Assembly: GCA_020284085.1 (NCBI GenBank)
Contig: JACEVL010000483.1
Coordinates: forward strand, 62,001-126,000
Direction: 5' to 3'
Source of the DNA: Aporrectodea caliginosa
Taxonomy: Eukaryota; Annelida; Clitellata; Crassiclitellata; Lumbricidae
DNA: 64,000 bases
This document shows positions 42,813-54,304 of this stretch, piece after piece; position 1 is the stretch's first letter, and each line of letters starts with the position of its first letter. The notes under the pieces were generated by a model. The model was not told the DNA's origin. It was given only the letters and a program-made list of their open reading frames with translations, and did not search any database. The translations under genes and the position numbers were made by a program.

Positions 42813-43083
42813 GTTTATTCTGTGTGCACGTTAGTTAACTAGTTAAGATTTGTTCTTTGATTACTCATACTTTGTTCCCTGTCTTTTAAAACAGAGACTT
42901 ATAGATATTTCTCGACCACCTTATTACTGGCATTACTTTACTTTAGGGTGACCCTTGTTAGCGGGGCTTTGGCCCTTTTAGGACTCCCCTTTGAACCAAC
43001 ATCATCATTGGTTATCTTTTCTCTTGTTAAACCTTTTGTTCAACTGGTTTCAATAAAAAGCGTGGTTATGGTTATGGTTATGG
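41402..43083 (+). mobile_element. 5'-truncated CR1/jockey-like LINE
   Basis: It carries an open RT frame, a 270-nt 3' UTR and the end CAATAAAAAGCGTGGTTATGG, with a GGTTAT repeat tail (about 43062-43083). The endonuclease is missing. It shares the SNYxSRLxxLVLLQ region with the LINE at 4169, so the two belong to related families. Confidence 0.88.
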
Positions 43084-43158
43084 TTTATGTATGTATGTAT
43101 GTATGTATGTACGTATGTATGTATGCATGCATTTATGTATGTATGTATGTATGTATGA
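43084..43158. repeat. (TATG)n microsatellite with variants
   Basis: TATGTATGTATG with TACG and CATG variants, between the LINE tail and the tail of the next SINE. Part of it is the SINE's own (CATA)n tail on the minus strand. Confidence 0.9.
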
Positions 43159-43378
43159 GCACTAGTTATAGCGCCCTTCAAGATTTCTATTCAGAGGCGC
43201 TCCCGACTACAACGCGGACACTGACTGAATCGGAGTTTCACGCCGAAGCGCATAAACAATTGCGATTGAAGGACTTGCCCAGGGTCCCTACGCGGCGTCT
43301 TGAGGTGGATTCGAACACGCAACCCTCCGGCTTCAAGGCACTGAACATACCCCTACACCACCCGCGCCCCACAAAATA
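43142..43378 (-). mobile_element. tRNA-derived SINE with L2-like 3' end
   Basis: Minus strand 5' head GGGCGCGGGTGGTGTAGGGG (A-box-like). GCGTGTTCGAATCCACC (B box) follows about 45 nt later, then a unique body. The end reads GGGAGCGCCTCTGAATAG, TTGAAGGGCGCTATAAC and (CATA)n. The last 55 nt match the terminal stem-loop of the L2-like LINEs here, as expected for a SINE mobilised by L2 machinery. It is about 235 bp long. Confidence 0.8.
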
Positions 43379-43461
43379 TGTGAATGGCTCTACATGGATC
43401 GTTTAACGATACCTTAAAACACTAGCCTGCAAACGATTCGAATGGAAGCAAACGGAATCTA

Positions 43462-44112
43462 CAGGGTGGCGCAAAATAAACCGGACTATTAGTTTTTTTT
43501 GCAATTGCATCGCTTGAATAATCAAAGTAAGCTAATTATCGCCTTAAAACTATCATTAGACAGAAATGACACAGAAAAATGAGAACGCTACATAAAATAA
43601 AAATGACGTCAAATATTCTATGGCGTTAACTATTCTTTGTACCGTCATGGCGAAGCGTCTGTTGACAATTGATGATAAATCGTTAATTCGTGCGTTAAGA
43701 CTCGAAAAAGGATGGGGTTCGCTTCGAATGATTAGAGAATTCCCACAACGACAATGGAAGCGAGAGAATTCGAGATATTGAACATTTGAAAGAAGTTCTG
43801 ACCGCATGCTGGGACGAAATCAGCGAGGACACTATCAACCGGGCTATTGGACAGTTTCGCAAGCGATTATCATTGGTTATCGCAGCAAACGGAGGACATA
43901 ATAATTATTGAACATCACTTTGACTGAAATTTCTTACGCATTCAGAAAATTCTGAAATTTTACAGTTCATTCAATGTTATATTAAATGCCAAACCAATAC
44001 CATTTTTCTGTGTCATTTCTGTCTAATGATAGTTTTAAGGCGATAATTACTTTGATTATTCAAGCGATGCAATTGCAAAAACTAATAGTCCGGTTTATTT
44101 TGCGCCACCCTG
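43462..44112 (+). mobile_element. Internally deleted mariner-type element (651 bp)
   Basis: TA target duplication on both sides, termini CAGGGTGGCGCAAAATAA and its inverse, and inverted repeats of about 110 bp with few mismatches. The interior keeps only the two ends of a transposase. Confidence 0.9.
43647..43920 (+). pseudogene. Mariner-like transposase remnant (N- and C-terminal pieces)
   Basis: From ATG 43647 the frame reads MAKRLLTIDDKSLIRALRLE and GWGSLRMIREFPQRQWK, the N-terminal helix-turn-helix of a mariner-like transposase. At about 43758 the frame shifts into RIRDIEHLKEVLTACW, ISEDTINRAIGQFRKRL and AANGG, the family C-terminus, ending at about 43910. The DD(D/E)D catalytic core between them is gone. 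Confidence 0.8.
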
Positions 44113-44289
44113 TATAATGTGTGAGCTAGTACCGGATGGGTTTGTCTGGTAGTAGTGCAGCATAAATCATGTAACCGCAAATCCCAGCTCCTTTGCAAGT
44201 ACTTGCTAGTGGCGTCGCATAAACCCTTTAACGTAAAACAAAAATATTCCACATCTCCAACGCGTGAGGGAGTTGTTTAGAAGTCAATA

Positions 44290-44605
44290 TAGTACGCTGA
44301 GGATGAACTTACTGTGTTTTGAGGTTTCTGACTCGCCCTCTTCGTTCTGCTGACCGGCTTGAATATCTTCGTACCTCGGTCGCGAACCTCATTAACCCAG
44401 CATTGGGCTTTCGCTGTAGTGGGTCTCTCAATATGGAATGACCTTCCCCTGCAATTCATAGAAGGATTCTGGAGGGGATTTCACCTGCATCTCTCCGCTG
44501 CTTAAAGACCCTTCTCTTTCTCGGGCCTATCACGCTGAGAGCGCTTCTGAATAGCCCTGCTGTGAGAAGCGCTTTACAAATGTTCAGATTAGATTAGATT
44601 GTAAA
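44290..44605 (+). mobile_element. L2-like LINE 3' fragment
   Basis: Includes FAVVGLSIWNDLPLQF (with a frame break), then GAGAGCGCTTCTGAATAG, AGCGCTTTACAAATG and a (GATTA)n tail. This is the L2-like terminus with another tail repeat. Confidence 0.75.
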
Positions 44606-45372
44606 GCAGTGCCAAAGTACCGATAGCACCATTTCAGGTTCCTAAGATCAAGGCAATATATATATACATATAAATGGTCAGCCACATACATTACAGGTGC
44701 ATACATAATGTAATTTTTATGGCTGTGATTAGCATTTCTCTGCTTTTCAGCAAGATGTTGGTGGATGAACATTTATTGTGCTGGATAAACTTTAATTCTA
44801 AACGGTACAGCTAGTAGCTGAACGTCCTCTGTCCTGTTTATAAGTTTATCAGGATAAATGTTTGATGACGTCTTCAAATCTAAGACTATGATTATTTTAA
44901 TGCCCCTATTATAAGTATTGTTCAATATCAGGACATAATAAATCGCCTTTTGGGATTCAAAGCATTGAAACAAGTTAGAATAGCATAGGGTTCAATCACA
45001 GTGCACATAGGCTATTGTATGGCCTCGTGTATGCACCAACGTCAACTTGACCTTCTTATAGCCTACAGTCCAGTCCACAGTATGTGCCGTAATACGTAGG
45101 TGGCAGTTTTTAAGAACCTCTCATCATTGTCATCTGGAGTTGTTATTGAAAAAGTAAATGTCAACAGCGCAGTCAACCTTGACTTTGGGGTATTAGGCCC
45201 ACGTCATGGCTGAATTCGTAGGTCTTTGCCTCATTGGCCTTACTGTTGAGTAAGCCCACATTACTATAAGCTTAGTTGTAATTCATATATTATGGCCTAT
45301 ATGTTATCAGTACTTTATTACGCCCGAAGGCAGAAACAAAACATGCATGCACAAATCTGAACAAACATAAAA

Positions 45373-45720
45373 TCAAACGCACAGACTGCGAAAATGTTCG
45401 TAAAGATCATTTATGTAACTAAATTTACTGTTCAAGATGCCGACGAGTTCAGAGTCACAAAGAAAGTGCTCAACAACGTAACACCAGAAAATATCCTGGA
45501 GAAAATTAGATGTCGAATGAACTAGTAGCCTATAGAACATCATGCGACGTTTCTTAATAATGTGATGTAAGTCTAGTCTACCAAGGTCACAAATGAAGCC
45601 TTTAACAGATTCCCATTTATTAAAACCAAATAACTTTCTATAAACAGAGTTCCAACATGCATTCAGTTCATCTTCCTGTCTCACTGTGTATTTAACTACG
45701 GCTGCGAGTCTGCATTGCAA
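45373..45720 (-). mobile_element. LINE C-terminal fragment
   Basis: 115 open codons with LNACWNSVYRKLFGFNKWES and GFICDLGRLDLHHIIKKRR. The CWN..(Y/F)RK(L/I)FG(F/Y).KWESVK block is a conserved C-terminal feature of a family of animal non-LTR elements. No RT motifs remain. Confidence 0.65.
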
Positions 45721-45834
45721 ACTATGACCATAATATACATTTACGTATAATTTTAAGCTGTCAAAATATGTTTATCAATAACAATTGTTGGCCTAATATA
45801 TAAACAGCATAATGGTTAGCGCATGCCACTCTAC

Positions 45835-47102
45835 CACTCTACTGAATCTCTCATGACTCGCCTTCTTGCTGACGTCTTTGGTGCAGTCGACCAAGGTCAC
45901 GTCACTCTTCTCGCACTGTTCGATGTCAGTGCCGCCTTTGACACTGTGGACCATGCCATCCTCCTTGAGCGCTTATCTTAATATTTCGGCATTGCTGATT
46001 CAGCCCTTCTTTGGTTCCGCTCTTTTCTTTCTGACCGCTCTCTCTCTGTCGTCTTCGGTTCCACCCGCTCTCCCTGGACTTTTATTCCATACGGTTTGCC
46101 CCAAGGTTCAGTCCTGGCACCACTCCTCTACATTCTCTACACCGCCGACCTTTCAGACATACTCACTCTCAAGGGGGTCTCGGCTCATCAGTACGCCGAT
46201 GACACCCAAGCCTTTGCTCATGGTCCAGCCAGCACAGCTGCTTCACTGGTCGTGAGGGTCCTTGAGGCCACCACGACGCTGGACCTTTGGATGTCTTCTA
46301 ACCGTCTCCGCCTTAACTCAGACAAAACTCAATTCATCTGGCTTGGCGGTAGAGCCCAACTAGCCAAGATTGACATGGAATTTCTCCGCACTACTTTCCC
46401 ACACGTCCACTACTCTGTCTCAGTTCGGGATCTGGGCGTTCTCTCATTTTCAGACCATGTCAATCACATCTCTCGAACATGCCTTTATCAAATACGCCAA
46501 ATTCGCACCATCCGTCACTCACTCTCTCCTCACGCGGTCAACACTCTCGTCCATGCACTGATCTGTACAAGGGTTGACTTCGGCAACTCCATCTTTGCCG
46601 GTCTCTCTTCATTAAACCTCTCCAAGCTTCAGTCCATTCTTAACGCCTCCGCCCGCCTTATCTGTGGTCTCCCAAAGTACTCTCACATATCTACCTTCAT
46701 TCGGGAAACTCTTCACTGGCTTCCTGTGCCCCAGCGCATTCAATTCAAAATTCTTACACTTATGCGCAACTCTCTGCTCGGGGTAGCTCCTTCATACCTT
46801 CAGGCCTTATGCACATCGGTTTCTACACTTCCTGGTCGCTCTGCTCTGCGCTCTGCCACCAGAGGCCTTCTGGTTGTCCCCGCATGCGTGGTGCAACAGC
46901 TCAATCCAGAAGCTTTGCCTATGTCGGCCCCTCTACTTGGAACCATCTTCCGCATGAATTGCGTCTTGAGCTCCTCAGCCTTTCCCTTCCTCTGTTTCGG
47001 AAACGCCTGAAGACTATCTTATTTGTTAGAGCCCTGGGTCGGGAGCGCCTCTGAATCTCTGAGTGGCGCTATACAAATGTTCAATTACAATTACAATTAC
47101 AA
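45835..47102 (+). pseudogene. L2-like LINE, frameshifted
   Basis: Starts near the first RT motif. It reads LFDVSAAFDTVDHAILLERL and then TAA at about 45979. After a frame change comes GLPQGSVLAPLLYILYTADL, QYADDTQAF, FIWLGGRAQL and a long open stretch to 47010. The C-terminal SRSFAYVGPSTWNHLPHEL is in another frame. The 3' end is GGGAGCGCCTCTGAATC, TGGCGCTATACAAATG and (CAATTA)n. At least two frameshifts and one stop make it dead. It is the same family group as the element at 6650. Confidence 0.85.
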
Positions 47103-47109
47103 AATGCAA

Positions 47110-47726
47110 GTCTGCATTCCATTCATTTGCTTTAAATTTCGTGTTGATGCAATAATGGATAACTGTACAACTGCCCACTTTCAATTGTGTCACTGGTGGC
47201 CATTTACCTGGTACAGGCCCATTGTGAGCCCAGCAAGGGTGGGCATCAGAGTAGTCTAGGCTGCTTATATACTAAAGAATATCATTAAATATTTTATTTC
47301 CTAATTTAATTCACCTTCGGATCCCCTCCTGCCTCTAATCGCAGCACGTCTTGCAATCTCTCTGCAAGTATTACTTTAAACTCTTCTTTCCCAAAACCTA
47401 TCCCGATTCCTCCCTTCCCCATATAGCGGACATCTCTTGTCACTCCAGTTGCAATGTATATGCAATGTACCGTAGCTACGTCTTGTCTGTCTGCATGCTT
47501 GGTCCTTAAATGAATAACCCATTCTGAGCATAAATCTGCCGGTTGATCTTGTTCTGACTGAGCACCTGATCATCTTTATGGTAATCTGCTTTTCTTTGGG
47601 GCGCTGTTTCAATTTGTTTCATGCTCTCTTTCTTACTCTTAGCCTACTGTATCTTAATCTGCGAATCCTTTGCATTCTTATCATGTTCTGCACTTAAAGT
47701 GTAGGCCTACTGTTATAGTGTTATAT
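47110..47726. other. Unannotated spacer
   Basis: No supported gene. The minus-strand frame 47376-47612 has no recognisable pattern. Confidence 0.5.
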
Positions 47727-47952
47727 TAATAATAATAATAATATCTTTTCTTTATTGAAGCGCCTGACAAACGCACAGCGCTGTACATTTACATGTTATG
47801 CAATTGAAATCTTAACTACTAACAGAACAGAAAGCCTTGCAATACAACGGCGCTAATAGCAGCCTACAAAGCAAATCCGCCCAACGGGGGCTCAAACTCG
47901 GTACCTCTCGGTCTCAGTGCCAGATGTTATCCAAAGCGCCACGGGCCCCCCC
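47727..47952 (-). mobile_element. tRNA-derived SINE, family 2, copy a
   Basis: The minus strand head GTGGCGCTTTGGATAACA (A-box-like) and GTACCGAGTTTGAGCCCC (B-box-like, one substitution from GTTCGAGCC) are followed by a shared body. It ends AGGCGCTTCAATAAAGAAAA with (ATT)n. It is roughly 90 percent like the copy at 55436 by eye. Confidence 0.8.
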
Positions 47953-48309
47953 AAGAAATAATTAATTATAACAATTATAAGAAAACATTTATAATAAAGC
48001 GTATTTCAAGCACTTCACATTTCTGTTTCATATTTGCTTACCTCAAAAACCACCCAAACAACGTATCCACCAGTGACCCCGTCTTTAACAAAAAAGGAAC
48101 CTGAACATCAGCTTCTATGGCGCCATGTTAATCTAACTAAATACTGGATGAAAATAATGTAACGAAACGTTCTTGCCAAAAAGGAACCGGAACACTGTTC
48201 CGGTCCCAACCGATCTCATGTAGGCACTATAGTTTATTCACCATCTTAATGCTACTTTCTGGAAACATACACGTAAATCAGGGTCATATTAATCTACCGT
48301 ATTCCGCAT
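47953..48309. other. Spacer before the RTE-like LINE
   Basis: AAAAAGGAACC occurs twice (about 48091 and 48179). Nothing coding. 48301-48309 is the left target duplication of the LINE. Confidence 0.5.
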
Positions 48310-48322
48310 TGCTTTGAGAGGG

Positions 48323-48377
48323 GGTGCAGGTAGGGCTTTGAGAGGGTAGAAGACCCTCTCAAAGCCCTACCTGCACC
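48323..48377. repeat. 25-bp perfect fold-back at the LINE 5' end
   Basis: 48323-48347 and 48353-48377 are exact inverse complements, separated by AGAAG. The right arm reads on into the LINE in sense orientation, so the left arm is an inverted copy of the first LINE bases. GCTTTGAGAGGG also appears once more at 48311. Confidence 0.95.
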
Positions 48378-48816
48378 TCACCGTGGTGAGAGGGTGAACA
48401 GCCAAGTAGGGGATAGCCTGGTGGGGCTATACCATCAGTGGTGAAGACCTTGGTCGAAGACCTTGGTTGAAGAACCACCTTGGGCGTTTCGCGAGGTGGA
48501 AAGGCTCACCAGGAACCCTGAAACAGCTGGCCAACGCAGGAGGCAGGTGTTGGAAGGACACCTCAGACCGGAAGAGGCCAAAATGGCCCAACGATCTCCT
48601 TACCCTACCAGGAGAGGACTGGTCACCGCCTGGCAAGAGACCAAGAAACTCTAACAAAATGAACACAAGATTAAAGATTACAGAAAACGACGTTAACGGG
48701 GCTCCCCGAAGATACGGAGGAGCACCGCGTCCGGCAGGAACGGAGGAGGGAACCGGGCCGTTCAGGTCGTCATCCCGAGAAATCCTGGAACCCAGAGGGG
48801 AAAAGGAGATACAAGA

Positions 48817-50106
48817 GATCAGATATTCAATAATAAGGAAACCCTGTTCGTGGGAACATGGAACGTGAGAAGAATGTATGCAGTGGGACAACTGGACATA
48901 TTACTGCATCAGATCAGAAAGCTGAGATGGAGCGTCATGTGAATTGCAGAGACGAGATGGACGGGGACAGGAGAGATGAACAAAGATGACCATAAGATCA
49001 TATACACAGGAAGAGAGGACGGGAAGCATCAAGAAGGAGTAGCGCTGATCATGGATAAGAAAGCGACCAGAGCCCTGATAGGCTACACAACGAGGGGGTC
49101 ACGACTCATCAAAGCAAGATTCAGAACGGCGATGGGAAAGACGACGATCATACAAGTGTATGCGCCAACAGCGACCTCAACAGAGGAAGAGATAGAAGAC
49201 TTCTACGAGAACCTACAAGAAATGATCCAGGATATACCGAGTCAGGAGATCCTGATTATAATGGGTGACTTCAACGCGAAGGTGGGGAAGGACTGGGAAA
49301 CGTGGAAGGGAGCACTGGGAAAATTCGGATATGGAGAGGAAAACGAGAGAGGCGAAAGATTGCTAAATTTCTGCACGAGCAACAACTTAAGAGTCATGAA
49401 CTCGGCATTCCATCAAAAGAAGGACAGTAGGAAATGGACGTGGGAGTCGCCAGACGGTAAAACCAAGAATAGAATTGATTACATCATAGTTAACAACAGA
49501 TGGAGGAGCAGTGTAACAACCTGCAGAATATACTCAGGACCGGATGTAGCGTCAGACCATAAACTAGTTATGGCAGGTATACGCATAAAGTTTAAAACTG
49601 CAAGAAGGCATGGGAAAATAAGAAGATACGACGTGGAAAAATTAGAGGATACAGAAATGAAACAAAGGTACAAGGAGGAACTAAGAAGGAAATGGACGAA
49701 GGTCAAGGAAGAAGAGGAGGGAACTGAGAACTCCGTGGAGGGAATATGGAAAGAGATCAGAGAAATCTACAACGAGACAGCAAAACAAGTGTTGGGTTAC
49801 AGAGAAACAAGAAAGAAGAAGCCGTGGATAACACAAGAAGTGCTTAACCTAAGTGACAAAAGGAAGGAACTAAGAAGGACCAAAACGGACAACGAAGGAA
49901 ACAGGAAAAGATACAATAAAATAACTAGAGAGATCAAAAAGAAGGCAAAGAAATGCAAAGAACAATGGATAGAGGAAAAATGCACAGAGATGGAGCAGAG
50001 AGCGGAGAGACAAGACACCCGGGGATTGTTCAGGATGGCGGAGGAAATATGTGGCACGGTGAGCAGTGGATCATCAGAAATCAGAAGCAAGGATGGGAAA
50101 AGATAG
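48817..50106 (+). CDS. LINE endonuclease and N-terminal RT region (one internal stop)
   Basis: Frame QIFNNKETLFVGTWNVRRM opens the AP-endonuclease-like domain. TGA at 48940 replaces a codon in VM-x-IAETRWTG, with the metal-binding Glu in AETRW just after it. Then come VYAPTA, ILIIMGDFNAKVG (catalytic GDFN), NRIDYIIVN and VASDHKLVM (catalytic SDH). A charged linker leads to AEEICGTVSSGSSE, where a 1-nt loss near 50102 ends the frame. The EN catalytic set is complete apart from the nonsense codon. The start is approximate. Confidence 0.85.
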
Positions 50107-51179
50107 AGGACAAGGACGAGATCAGGGGAAGATGGAGAGAACACTTCGAGGAACTGTATAACGAAGAGAATCCAACGGACATCACGGTCTTGGAGGAAAT
50201 GCCGCAGAATAGCAACCAGGATAGGCTAGGTTACATACTCAGAGGAGAAATAGAAGAGGCGATAAATAACCAAAAAAAGAGGAAAGCACCGGGGGAAGAC
50301 AACATCACAGCAGAAATGATCAGGGAAGGAGAGGAGTGCTCGGTGGAAATGATGCACACTCTGTGCAACAGGATATACCAAGGGAAGAAATGCCCGGAGG
50401 ACTGGGGAAAGGCGATCATAGTCCCCATACACAAGAAAAAGGACAAAACCATCTGCAGCAACTACAGAGGAATTAGCCTCATGAGCGTGCCTGGGAAGGT
50501 GTACACCAGAGTCCTGCAACAACGACTACGGAAGTATGTGGAGGAAATAGTGGGAGAGGAACAGGCGGGTTTCAGAAGAGGAAGGGGAACAGTGGACCAA
50601 ATATTCACAATCAGGCAACTAGCGGAGAAATACTATGAAAAGAACAAGGTGATATATAACAACTTTATAGACTTCAGACAGGCTTTTGACAGCGTCTGGC
50701 AGCAGGGGCTATGGAGAGTGATGAGGCACTATGGAATACCAGAGGAGCTAGTGGAACTACTAGAGGACCTGTATAGCAAGACGGTAAGCGCAGTGAGAGT
50801 AGATGGAGAGCTAACGGAATGGTTTCGAGTGCATGTTGGAGTAAGACAAGGCTGCGGTCTATCCCCATACCTATTCAACCTGATATTGGAGGCAATGATG
50901 GACATAGCGCTGGCAGATACAGAAATAGGGGTGAGAATAAATGGAACAATAGTCAACAACTTAAGATTTGCAGACGATATAGATCTGATGGCGGAAAGCG
51001 GAAGCCAACTGCAGGAACTAACGACCAAGGTACATGAAAGTAGTAAAAGATTCGGGCTTAGGATCAATGGAGAGAAGACCAAAACAATGACAATTGGTAA
51101 GGAAAAAGAAAAGATAAACATCACCCTGGAAGGAGAGGAACTGGAGCAGGTGGCGGAATTTGTGTACCTGGGGGCGTAA
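50104..51179 (+). CDS. LINE reverse transcriptase domain
   Basis: This frame continues the EN frame after the first 1-nt loss, with KIEDKDEIRGRWREHFEELY. RT motifs follow: KAPGEDNITAEMI, WGKAIIVPIHKKKD, NYRGISLMSVPGKVYTRVL, EEQAGFRRGRGTVDQIF, catalytic NNFIDFRQAFDSV, VGVRQGCGLSPYLFNLI, catalytic LRFADDIDLMAES and FVYLGA. A second 1-nt loss near 51177 creates TAA. The order and FADDIDLM/YLG pattern fit the RTE clade (BovB-like). R1 or I relatives are less likely. Confidence 0.87.
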
Positions 51180-51745
51180 TTACGGAGGATGCGGAGTCGA
51201 CAAGGGACATAAGGAAAAGAATTGGGCTGGCGTCAGCAATGTTTGGGAAGCTGAGGAAACTATGGAGATCAGGCAACATCTCAACAAGAACAAAAACCAA
51301 ACTATACGAAACTCTGGTGATACCGGTCCTCATGTATGGAGTAGAGTCTTGGTGCATGAAAAAGGAGGACGAGAGAAGACTCCTGGTGGCGGAGATGGGA
51401 TGGCTGCGAGGACTACTGAATAGATCACGAAGAGAAAAGATACGAAATGAGGTGACACGAGAAGAACTGGGACAGAAGGAAACGGTAGTGGAAAGAATAA
51501 AGAAACGAAGACTAACACGGTATGGACATGTGATCAGGATGGAGAACGGAAGAATGCCGGCAAAGGCGCTGCACGGAGAGGTGGAGGGCACGAGAAGCAG
51601 AGGACGTCAGAAGAAGAGATGGATAGATAACGTACTGGAGGACATAGAAGACAGAGGATGGGACTTAAGAAGGGCAATAGAACTCGCAAGAGACCGGCCG
51701 AAATGGAGAAGTTTTGTTAGAGCCTCATCGTCAGCGAATACTTGA
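51180..51745 (+). CDS. LINE C-terminal domain (after second frameshift)
   Basis: The frame resumes VITEDAESTRDIRKRIGLAS, KTKLYETLVIPVLMYGVESW, RRLTRYGHVIRMENGRMP, GRQKKRWIDNVLEDI and ARDRPKWRSFV. The R-Y/F-GHV-x-RM and RGRxxxRWxD blocks are the conserved end of RTE-type proteins. The stop at 51743-51745 precedes a very short 3' UTR. Confidence 0.85.
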
Positions 51746-51774
51746 CGGAGGAGAAAGAAAGAAAGATTCCGCAT

Positions 51775-52283
51775 AGCGTCCTACTGCTGCTGTTCCTTCT
51801 CCTTCTCCTTCTCCTCCTCGTCTCCTCCTTCGCTAAATGCGCCATTTTAGAACACAAGAGCAGATTTTTACTATGCATCCTAAACTTACGTTCACTTGTT
51901 CATCCTAGGCACACTGAAGAAATTAATGACTTGGCCTTCTCCTCATTGGCGTCCGTCCGCAGGGGAGATGATGCTTCGGTGCTCCCCTGGATTTTGCGCA
52001 TATTTTACACAAATAAAATTATTATGATAACATTTATTATAACACGATTTTCAATGCATAAAAACAATTATTTAGGTAAAAGGAAATCCGAGAACGCTAA
52101 CAGCAGGCCCCATATCATGTCAAATGCTTCCAAAAGCGCTGGCGGCTGTTGGGATCCGCGCCAAATCCCTTATCGCGGCAGCGAGCGCTTCTTGACAAAC
52201 ACGCTCCTATTACATGTAAGCCTATTACCAAATCCAGCCGGCTCTCATTATAACAACTCTTGGTATAATTCCTATCTCTTGGC
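51775..52283. other. Pyrimidine-rich tract and spacer
   Basis: 51781-51825 is a CTCCTT-rich tract. The frame through it is low-complexity Leu. No gene. Confidence 0.55.
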
Positions 52284-54304
52284 TAGGCCTGGTGATTCAC
52301 TTTGGTCAGCCAATCTGACCCAACTTGACCTAAAGTGACTTGAGGTCGACTTAAAGTCGACAATTTGGAGTCAAAACGACTTGAACCGACTTGGCAGAAA
52401 AACAACCAACTTGGACTTAAAGTCGACTTTTGACATGGTAATAACGATTACGTAGGCCAACGGCCAATAATACAAAAATGTCAGGCCAGTTTGCCTGGAA
52501 AGCATTAATTTCTTATAATAAATTAATAATGAGTAATGAGATCTCAACAACTGATGAATAAAATAGTTTATTAGGCCTATTTTAAGCTGTTTGTGTTTGT
52601 ACTTGAACAGTTTTGTAATGCTTTAATGGGTTAACAGAAGAATCTGTGACGGACCGCGAACATAGAACGAGAATTCTGGACTTGAGGCTATAATATTCGT
52701 AAATATTCGTGACTATTAGGGCATTTTAATATTCGTAAGTATTCGTAGGTATTCGTTTATATATGAACTAATTTAAGACTACTAATTTAAACTAAGTGAC
52801 TTTGCTGATATAAGACGAGTAACTGTTCTTGCTCTAATGCCTAGTTTTTGGAACTGAATTTTGTACAATTAATCCAGGATAAAGAATGAAAAGAAATTTA
52901 AAAAATTAATATTCGTTGGGCAGATTCAATATTCGTCAATATTCGTCAATTTCTACAAATCTTAATATTCGTAATATGCGCATTCTCGTTCTATGACCGC
53001 GAACTGGTTGCACTGAATAGCGTGTTATGATGACATATTTTAATTCTGTTGTCATGATTATTTGGCCACTAACGTAATTCAAATAGCAATGCATGCGTAT
53101 CATCCTACAGTACTACCACTCACCGACAATAAAGTCGATCATTGTCCAATAAAACAGTTTTCCGTCTGCAAACGATTGATGCAGTGCACCAAAGTAGCAG
53201 AAAATGATCGATTGATTAGTGCGAGATCCAGATTTCTTTGCGTCGAATTCACTGACGACTAAAAGTTCATTGGTTTGCGCGCGTTCAGCTCTTGATAGGC
53301 CTAAAGCAGACGAGCTAACATTTTTTTATTAACATTTCGATTCGCCAGTTTTATGAAACGTAGGCCTACGTGTGACGCTTTAACATAGAATAACCAATTA
53401 TAAAGATAAATCGACACCGATAAAAAAATAAGTAGGCCTAAGTAACTGCTTAACCCAACCGCCGCAACCGGCGTCGATAACACAAAATAACATCGCAGCC
53501 TAAATACGCGGTAGACCGTAGAAGTTAGAACTGGTAGGCCTGCACGTATGTGTCACCAACTCTTCTTCCTTAGTAACCTATCTCAGAACACTTTATACCT
53601 ATTGCTACGCATAGATCGCTCAACTTTTGGTAGACTGTGGCTATACTTAACTTGAAACCGTTCTGCGTTTTTGAATATTTCTTCTTCCTCTATCAAATGA
53701 GACGAAAATCAATTTTTATCTTCAACACTTCAATTCAATGTACATCGTCAACATAAATCAACTACATTTCTTAACACTCTCAATATACGGCTCTATCTAG
53801 TAACTGTATTAAAACAACTGCATTATTCAAGTCGACTGTCAACAGCAATTTCTAACCTTACCCGCGCTATTAGCACGTGCTACAAGTCAATGTTTACATA
53901 AGACAAGCGGCGCTGACCGCCCACTCAACTAGATCATGTTTATAGGCCCTACATAATTTTTATAGGCAGACTGACACAACCCTAGCACACTGTAGATCTT
54001 AGAAGAGGTTCTTCACACTAAAAACACTATAAAACTGCTTAAACGCCGCCGTGGCGTCACGATCATTAGTGTGGCGAGATAAATTTAGATTTGTTTGTGT
54101 CCCAAGTCGGTTTAAGTCGACTTGTTTAGAAAACAACTTCAAGTCACTTTTCTGCACAAATTCGACTTGGGGGTCAGTTGCGCTCAGCAGAAACGACTCG
54201 ACTCGACTTGGGGTGCCCAAGTCGACTGAAGAAGATGGAGGGAGATGGAGGGAGAGCCCTTCTGTCGACTGGGGTCGACTTATTGGGGTCGACTCCCAGG
54301 TCTA
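52284..54304. mobile_element. hAT-like element with AAGTCGACTT-rich ends
   Basis: Ends TAGGCCTGG and CCAGGTCTA are inverted copies. The flanking 8-mers CTCTTGGC and CTCATGAC match in 6 of 8, so target duplication is plausible but eroded. Both subterminal regions are dense in AAGTCGACTT-type palindromes (52330-52440 and 54100-54300). No transposase was recognised. Another MITE is nested at 52661-52995. Confidence 0.6.
52661..52995. mobile_element. 335-bp MITE with AATATTCGT repeats, nested
   Basis: Perfect 8-bp target duplication ACCGCGAA (52653-52660 and 52996-53003). The termini CATAGAACGAGAAT and their exact inverse are 14 bp long. The interior holds many AATATTCGT units in direct orientation. 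The 8-bp duplication points to hAT-type mobilisation. Confidence 0.9.

Larger units (their letters stand above)
48310..51765 (+). mobile_element. Near-complete RTE-like LINE with 9-bp target duplication
   Basis: Flanked by perfect ATTCCGCAT (48301-48309 and 51766-51774). It contains a 5' region, an apurinic-type endonuclease, RT and a conserved C-terminus, and ends in a GAAA repeat. Only three lesions interrupt coding: TGA at 48940-48942, a 1-nt loss near 50102 and a 1-nt loss near 51177. The 5' end begins with a 25-bp perfect fold-back (48323-48377). Little decay points to recent insertion. Confidence 0.92.

Noticed and set aside
50226..51591. Several minus-strand frames over 60-150 codons
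   Set aside because: Antisense shadows of the RTE-like LINE coding sequence.
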